A model generated the notes under the pieces. It made no database searches. It saw only the letters and a program-made list of their open reading frames with translations, and was not told the origin of the DNA. This document shows positions 5,093 through 5,287 of a stretch of DNA of 5,287 bases, piece by piece. The DNA is from Rathayibacter_A sp036510655 (GTDB lineage: Bacteria > Actinomycetota > Actinomycetes > Actinomycetales > Microbacteriaceae), in assembly GCA_036510655.1 (NCBI GenBank), contig DATCDQ010000014.1:1-5287 (forward strand), read 5' to 3'. Made by a program: the position numbers and the translations under genes. Numbering within the stretch: the stretch's first letter is position 1; every line of letters starts with the position of its first letter.

Positions 5093-5287
5093 TTAGGCGT
5101 CGAGTCGGATTTGTCGGGAGGGCCGGGGTCGCTGTTGGGTTCGCCTGAAGCGACACAACCCGTCACGGATGCGCAACCATTGCCGCAGGTCTGCCGGAAC
5201 CCGATACGAATCACGCCCCACGGACAGCACCGCTTCGGTCTGCGGGTGCGTCAGCAAGCGGGTGAAGCTGGGCGCATGGGCGGCCAG
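5068..5287 (-). pseudogene. Broken HNH endonuclease of the 13E12/DUF222 family, running off the window
   Basis: The minus strand from the window edge reads FTRLLTHPQTEAVLSVGRDS followed by YRVPADLRQWLRIRDGLCRF, the characteristic segment just before the HNH core in the actinobacterial DUF222/13E12 family. In intact members CRF is followed by PGC and then the DH...HH catalytic core with its zinc cysteines. Here, just after the Phe codon at 5149-5147, similarity ends and the frame runs out as RRTQQRPRPS... to a stop at 5093. In another frame the DNA after the break reads GEPNSDPGPPDKSDSTPNYL then DKPPF, stopping at 5070-5068; a Pro-rich tail ending in PPF is common in this family. The simplest reading is an internal deletion that removed the catalytic core and shifted the frame. 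The front of the gene lies beyond 5287. The protein should have no nuclease activity. Confidence 0.7.

Noticed and set aside
3147..5287. Integrated element with attachment sites at tRNA-His
   Set aside because: No second copy of the tRNA-His 3' end and no integrase is visible in the window.

Overview
The window is G+C-rich, with strong C/G third-position bias. It carries an actinobacterial oligoribonuclease gene beside tRNA-His, an ECF42-type sigma factor operon, and a fragment of the 13E12/DUF222 HNH family, which is abundant in actinobacteria. Two genes look leaderless. I infer a high-GC actinobacterium, possibly of the Microbacteriaceae; the family is a guess from protein resemblance.

Layout from left to right. 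Bases 1-161 are non-coding and hold TGTCGA boxes and a perfect inverted repeat, possibly the promoter of a gene lying off the left edge. Bases 162-1828 (minus strand) are a two-gene operon: a YCII/DGPF-domain protein, then an ECF42-like sigma factor with a long C-terminal extension, joined by an ATGA overlap. Upstream is a close match to the ECF42 promoter signature (TGTCGA, 17 bases, CGTC), so the operon is probably autoregulated, and an imperfect inverted repeat begins at the predicted transcription start. tRNA-Arg(TCT) follows at 1985-2060 (minus), then a small CxxC thioredoxin-like gene (minus) transcribed divergently from orn (plus). Only 43 bases separate the last two start codons, and each has a -10-like hexamer 6-7 bases before its ATG, suggesting two overlapping leaderless promoters. 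tRNA-His(GTG) follows orn, with its G-1 position and CCA end encoded.

Right of tRNA-His the content looks more accessory: a 355-residue protein resembling the catalytic (zinc/homocysteine) half of cobalamin-independent methionine synthase, a 213-residue membrane-anchored protein of unknown function, and a broken HNH-endonuclease gene (minus strand) running off the right edge. The HNH gene seems to have lost its catalytic core by an internal deletion, keeping the region before the core and a proline-rich tail in another frame.

The sigma/DGPF pair forms one regulatory unit. The orn, tRNA and thioredoxin-like genes are housekeeping. No complete new defence or mobile system is visible. The most distinctive signals are regulatory: the ECF42 promoter with its inverted repeat, a possible second target at the left edge, and the overlapping divergent promoters.
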